DNA of 64,000 bases from the NCBI GenBank assembly GCA_022393335.1, contig JAJEKB010021345.1:30308-94307 (forward strand), given 5' to 3'. The notes beneath the pieces are model-generated. The model was not told the DNA's origin, ran no database searches, and saw only the letters and a list, made by a program, of their open reading frames with translations. Source of the stretch: Macrotrachela quadricornifera. Taxonomy: Eukaryota > Rotifera > Eurotatoria > Philodinida > Philodinidae. The position numbers and the translations under genes were made by a program. Each line of letters opens with the position of its first letter. Positions within the stretch are counted from its first letter, which is position 1. This document shows positions 58,355 to 64,000 of the stretch, piece after piece.

Positions 58355-61300
58355 TTTACTATCTTATTTTTTCATGTTGATGAAACATTTATGTAACTCA
58401 GTCAAAAATTACATTCTAGTGGGAAATTTTGTTCTTCATTTAAAGGTGTCTAATTATACTATGGAATACTATAAAAAATCGATTGATTAAATATCATTTG
58501 TGTTCAAGTAAAAAAGTCTAATTATTTTAAATTCGAAGTGATGCTTAGAAACTTGATTCTAAGACAATAGTTTCGGTTCATATCTTTTCTCTTGCTTTTT
58601 ATTAGATAGCGTCCAGATGACTATACAAAACATGATGTTTGAAAAATTGATTATCTTATATGTTTGCAAGATTATTCAAATAGTTTTACTTACTATGATA
58701 TCAGTTTATATGCGATGTAGAAAAAATGCAAAAGATATTTTAAAAGAAATCCTACTACCAGCGTTTATTTCGAGGCATGTGTTAGATAAATTTGATGAAG
58801 TGATAAAGGAATGATACTTTTGGAACGGTTGATACTTGTTCTGTTTCTTGTACATTATTAGTTTTGCCAGTAGTCGTTTTTTGCTTATTCATAATTTTAA
58901 TGTGTGAATGTTTTTAAATTTGAAATAATTGAAAAAAATACTAGTGAAAATACGATCTAAAATGTGATCTTTTAAAGGGTATTTACTTCCTTGCTAGATT
59001 TTTTCTTTCTTTCTTTCTTTCTGTCTCTTTTTTCGAATTATGTTCATTTTTTGTTTTATTATTTTAGGGTGTCAGCGATCCTTTTTGCTTCCTTCTTTTA
59101 GTTCGTTTCTATTTCGAATGATGGGAGAGAAATAACCAAAGAATGTAACAAAGACAAAGAAAACGAGATAGGACAAGAAGACGAGAACACAAAAAATGAA
59201 TAGAATGAATTCAGACAGCAACAGCTGAAATGATGTGAACAACATACCTGTAAGATACCTCTCTACCAAGCAAAAAATGTATGTCCACATACATTCGATG
59301 ATATGAGTAAAAGAAACAAATAAAATTGAAAGAGGACAAAAAAGATTAGAGAAGAACAAAAAAACGAAAACACATTCACCGAAAAAAATGAGATAAAAGA
59401 ATAGCGTATATAGTTAAAAATAAGACAAACATGAGTGTAATCACATGATAAAAAGAAAAAAAACAGAAGAAAAATGTTAATTGAGGAATCTTGAGGGTGA
59501 GGGTGAGGGTGGGTGAAAGTCTTGTGTAATGTCAATAATCATGCCAGAACTTTTGTAGTTTTGCAAATCTTTTCCAATTTTCTGTTATCTTTCGAACTTT
59601 GATCTTTTACAGTCTTTGGAATCTTTCAAAATCTCACGATATTTCATAAAATCGCATGAAGTTTAGGAAAATCTTAGGAAGACCTTGGAAGTCACTTGAA
59701 GTCTTTGAGAAATTTTAAAAGTCATGAAGTCTACGGTCATCTCTTCGACAGAATACAAAATAAAAATTTAATATCTATGCCATAGTATTAGAAAAAGAAG
59801 AAAATGAGTTTTTGAATTTGATTTAATGAGACTGAAGATCTCATATGCACAGTCATTCATATGTAAAGATCAATATCTCAAACAGAATGAATGAAAGTTC
59901 AAGAATTGATGTTCCTAATAGAACTATCAAAAGAAAAGGTGTTTTATAATTTTTATATGCGAATAATAAACTTGACAATTATAAACGAATTAATTACAAG
60001 AAATAAATTTTCTCTTCAACTGATACAAAGGAAAGAATATTTCAGAATTGACTAGAAAAAATGTTACTACTCTAGACTTTAGTTCATGGGCATTAAAATT
60101 ATTTAACAGCCGCACATCTACACAAATATACATCCATATGTTATAAAATAGTACAAGTTGATCAACTTTAATAAGATATTCATCGAAACAATGATTAGAG
60201 ATTTTTTCTTTCATCGATTTGATCCTATGCTTAAGATAAAAACCTACAGATACATAATTTGAAATCTAAACTAGATACTAAAAAACGATCGTAATGATAG
60301 CATCGATATTTTTTAATGAATAACATTAGAAAAAAAAACTAAATGAACATTGATCTCCTTCTGATAAATTAATTCAATGGACAACAAAAACTATTCTTAG
60401 ATAAGAGAAACATAAACTTCCTAAGTCACTATTTAAGAAAAACATCTGAAAAATTCTTGATTATACGTTAAATGATCTACTCTTTCTATAAAACCTTACA
60501 ATAGCCTATGTTTTCATAAACAAACATTATCACTTTTCAATAAATTCCAGAACAATAAACGTTTTTCATGAAAGGAGTGACATAATCAATCCATGTTCGT
60601 AAAAACAAAAACTTTTTTCCCTTGAGTTGTAAGATACTAAGTCTCTTTTATGTTTATATACTTTTGCTGCCGTAAACCCTTCAGAGATTTAGGATATTGT
60701 CATAAACCAATGAAGAGTTTATGAAAAGTTGCACATAGGACAAGAATTTAATAGTCTACTCTTTCTTTTTTACAGTATAGATTGAAATCTTTATTATCTA
60801 GTTAAAAAAGATAGTTTTATTTTGAATTATTTTAATAAACAATTATTAATAACAAACTCTGAATAATAAATTATTCTTCTTCTAAATAGCACTTTGTAAA
60901 GGTCAATTTTGTATACAGCATAAAAATTTTATGCGACTGTTAAGATTTAAAGACATCAAAAAATCATTCACTCTAATCATTTTAATTTTCGTCGTCTTCA
61001 ATCAAACGAAAACAATGACATTAAGAAATTGACTGCTAATACACTTCTTGAAGCTACAGCTTCTTTATCAGTCTTATTACTACCATTAATGTACAATATT
61101 TCAAAGTGTAAGAATGAAAATAAGAGAGTTAATGCAATATATAAAATTTTTTCATCATCATAGTTTGTCATTTTTGGAATTACAAACTTTTAAATTAATG
61201 GATTATCTTGAAGTACGTAGGTAAGATATTATTCTTCATCTTTGATGAAATAATCATCATTTAGACTGCGTATTAAATTTTTTTTCATAAATAGTACAAT

Positions 61301-64000
61301 AGTCAATGAATGACATATTATAATTTATCAATTTTTGTGTACTGAAATCAAAAATTAGTCTCGAAATGTAAATATTAATTAAGAATTTTTGATCTGCCTA
61401 TTTTGTAGATAATTATTCAATACTTAAAAATGATCATCACATATATAATTAGGAACGAACAAGTAATGAGATTGATCAAGATTTCATTTCTTTTAATCCT
61501 TATTTTTTTCTTGTCTACATGTCAGTCATTACTTTCATCGATACACTGAAAAGAATAAATTTGATTTATCGAAATAGCAAAAATACTTTCTCTTTAAATG
61601 ATGCCGAAGCTCACTATAAAGAGTGACATACTATCTATGCTGTTAACGAAAATTGCAAGGAACTAAAGAAAAAGAATGATCAATTTAATCGAACCTTTTG
61701 TGAGTTTTTTCTTTTTTATTGCTACCGAAAAACAAAGTTTTTGTTTATATAAACAAAAAAAAGGGAAGATCGAATATTTAACAAATTATTATTGATCATA
61801 CATTCCAGATTAAAGATCCTCGTAAATCAGTAAAACAAAAAGAATGTAAGGTTGAGAGTGTCCTAATCTACCATAAATAATTTGTAACACCTTGCCATAC
61901 TTTATGATATTTACAAATCAATAAATTAATTTATCAAACGAATTTTATTTTTGTTTAACTTGTTAATTTCAGTAATCGATTTTGATATTAAAAACTCAAG
62001 TCACGCATTTCTATACTAAATTAACATTGAGTATTTGTTTATTTCAAATTCATTTTTTTGTTCATACTAGATTTTCCATACAAAAACAAATGAATTTAAT
62101 ATTATCAGATAATTGACGGAAGTTGTATATGTGTATGGAGCAAAACAAAATAGCAGCATTAATACTTGATCTGAGAAAGAGAAATTGTTTGACATCATAA
62201 AAATGTATTTGTGAGACCTTCACATTTTAGTACAAAATAAAAATGTACAAAAATCAGTTAAATTAGAAAGAGTTGTAAGTCCTAAGATGCATTTTATCAT
62301 TTTAATACATAACAGAGATTTATTTAGTTCCTGCTCAATTAATGGCATTATCTTAAATTCATTAAAATACTAATTTTTGTTTATCAATTAACAATTTTTT
62401 CGCATATATTTCATAAATAGCATTCATTGCATACATTTGCTGATTCTTTTTTCGAAGGAAATCTATTGCTATTACTGTTAAATGATCTGCAATTACAATT
62501 ATGTGACAATACTCAACCGTTAGTTTCATATACGAAGATTAGAATAGAAAATTCATGTAAAATACTTTCACTGCATCATCGTTTTGTCTAGACAATACTT
62601 CAAAAAATCATCTTCGTCATTTTAAGTATTCTATTCCTATCTATCAATAATCAGTTTAAGAAAAAATAATATCTAACATCAAAATATGTTTGTAGACAGT
62701 GCTGGCATATTCCTACACTTACATGACAAGCAAATTTCTACTTACTATGAAAAATATCTTAGAACAGTAAGACATAAATTTTGAAAAGTGAAATATTCTG
62801 AATACCTTTGCTAGCAAAATTCAATCTTCTTACAATAATGTTTAGTTTTTTTGCTTAGAAAAACTAATATAAGTTTTTCAAGATATTACCTTTCTGTTCA
62901 TATCGTTGCCACGACTATTTGGTCTGTATCAAAATATTTTATAATACTGCATCGATAAATCAACTGAATAATAATCCAATTTTTTGACAATGTTACCTCT
63001 TACCATAATCCATTCCATAAAGAAAACTAGATGGTACTGAAGTTGCACTCGACTACGAAATTCTGTGCCAAGCCAGGAAGTTCGATCAACAAGAAATCAA
63101 GGTATTGAGAAAAGAAACAATCGTTTTCTTGGATCAGTAACAATCAAACGAATAACTCAAAAATTGTTTACAGTTAACTGATTTTAGGTTTTTCTATCTG
63201 TTAGTGTAGCGAAAGTAGTTGCATTTCAATCAATTAGCTTGCTGAAGTTAAATAACGAGAATATTGATTGTCGAGAAATCAATAATTCATACGATTTTTT
63301 TTCAATCGATACTTTGTCCATAGTCGAAAATGTTTGAAATCGAGCGTTTTAACAGTGCTGTTTTTCCTCACACCAATACCCCATTATATCAATTTTAGAC
63401 AAAGCATTTTTTCGCATTCTATATATGAATGCATTAAAATTCATGATATCGGACCTTTTTAGCAGTACAAACGATGTTTGTACATTAAGAGTTTTAACAC
63501 ATATTGCAAACAATTAGTTTATTGCGTTAACAACAACGTGTATTAAAACTCGTAAACTTGGACATTAGCAATGGTATACACCGCGTTTACATTGAGATCG
63601 TTTTGAACTAGTTTCCAAGTGATCAGTTGATCGCAGTGTTACACATAACACATTAGTGCTAGATATTTCGATTGCGTTGCATATAAATAACAAGGTAGCG
63701 CTCATCCTACGGATTCGCTGACTCGTTTCTGAAAGAAAATTTAGTATGATTATCATTCAAAATAACTTTCATTTGGATTATTTTATATCTCAATTCCCTT
63801 GATTGCATGAAAGCTACGAAAAAAACATCCACTCTAGCAATGATTGTTTTTTGGAGAAATATCCCTATATAGATTCATATGTAAATGCCAAGCAAAGTTC
63901 AAGTTCTTTGTCTTGGATTGAATTTGATCAAGTAGAATATAGATATCTGACCATATTCAGTGGTTTGGAACGTCATATTTTCTAAACCTGAACTCTGATT
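58355..64000. other. Long AT-rich stretch without a supportable gene
   Basis: Open frames here (for example 58617-58814, 59072-59359, 59263-59535, 59990-60214, 63565-63756) are short and biased, several being mirror images of a purine-rich tract. Weak exon-like pieces around 61070-61130 and 61540-61700 are interrupted and unrecognisable. A TTTC microsatellite lies near 59006-59023. Confidence 0.5.
59488..59516 (+). repeat. TGAGGG-type short array (longest in the window)
   Basis: The run TTGAGGGTGAGGGTGAGGGTGGGTG holds three TGAGGG units and one TGGGTG variant. It ends a purine-rich tract of about 400 bases (59100-59490). Confidence 0.75.

Noticed and set aside
59072..59535. Two hydrophobic minus-strand frames resembling membrane proteins
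   Set aside because: They are translations of the pyrimidine-rich strand of a purine/pyrimidine-skewed tract, which gives F/L/S-rich peptides by composition alone.

Overview
The window looks like nuclear DNA of a bdelloid rotifer, most likely a Rotaria-like species. This is inferred, not proven. It is very AT-rich. Genes are split by many 50-60 nt AT-rich introns with GT..AG ends. The content mixes clear animal orthologues (TTLL7, LMBRD2, RPP25, a VAMP-type SNARE, a BRCA1/BARD1-type BRCT protein) with intronless bacterial-type genes (a homoserine-kinase-like APH kinase, a DUF924 protein, an EgtD-like fragment). It also holds a bdelloid-style ADP-ribosyltransferase with TPR repeats and an intron-bearing Penelope-like element of Athena type.

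Layout. 1-16.6 kb is sparse: an EgtD-like fragment, a 315 bp inverted-repeat element, a two-exon rhodopsin-class GPCR (minus), a DUF924 protein (minus), part of an old foldback transposon near 7.3 kb, and a three-exon NRF-6-like membrane acyltransferase (plus). 16.6-33.8 kb is a gene-dense conserved block: TTLL7 (13 exons), two unrecognised genes, the APH kinase, the tandem-BRCT gene (6 exons), RPP25, LMBRD2 (12 exons) and a VAMP. These are mostly unrelated housekeeping and ciliary functions; nothing suggests co-regulation beyond a divergent kinase/BRCT promoter.

34-58 kb is repeat-rich. A nearly intact 5.0 kb non-LTR retrotransposon (two ORFs, 18-bp target-site duplication, TA-rich tail) lies next to a truncated Penelope-like element. 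Then come small acidic-tailed orphan gene pieces (one looks intact, four exons), a degenerate AT-rich tract and dispersed repeats. A GAPDH pseudogene carries a 337 bp insertion, a frameshift and a stop codon. Beside it an NTAN1-like gene is broken by a GC-rich element. A second, decayed LINE follows, then strong hairpins, the ART-TPR gene (containing a 10-N assembly gap) and a foldback transposon with about 200 bp inverted repeats. 58.4-64 kb holds no gene I can support.

Short TGAGGG-type arrays occur four times, all on the plus strand. The best candidates for something undescribed are the acidic-tailed gene cluster at 40.8-44.1 kb, the GC-rich CTGCG element at 49.4-49.9 kb, the dispersed GATCATCCGATGG repeat with its TGAGGG neighbours, and the long N-terminal extension of TTLL7. 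All splice joins were read by eye and checked only for frame and length.
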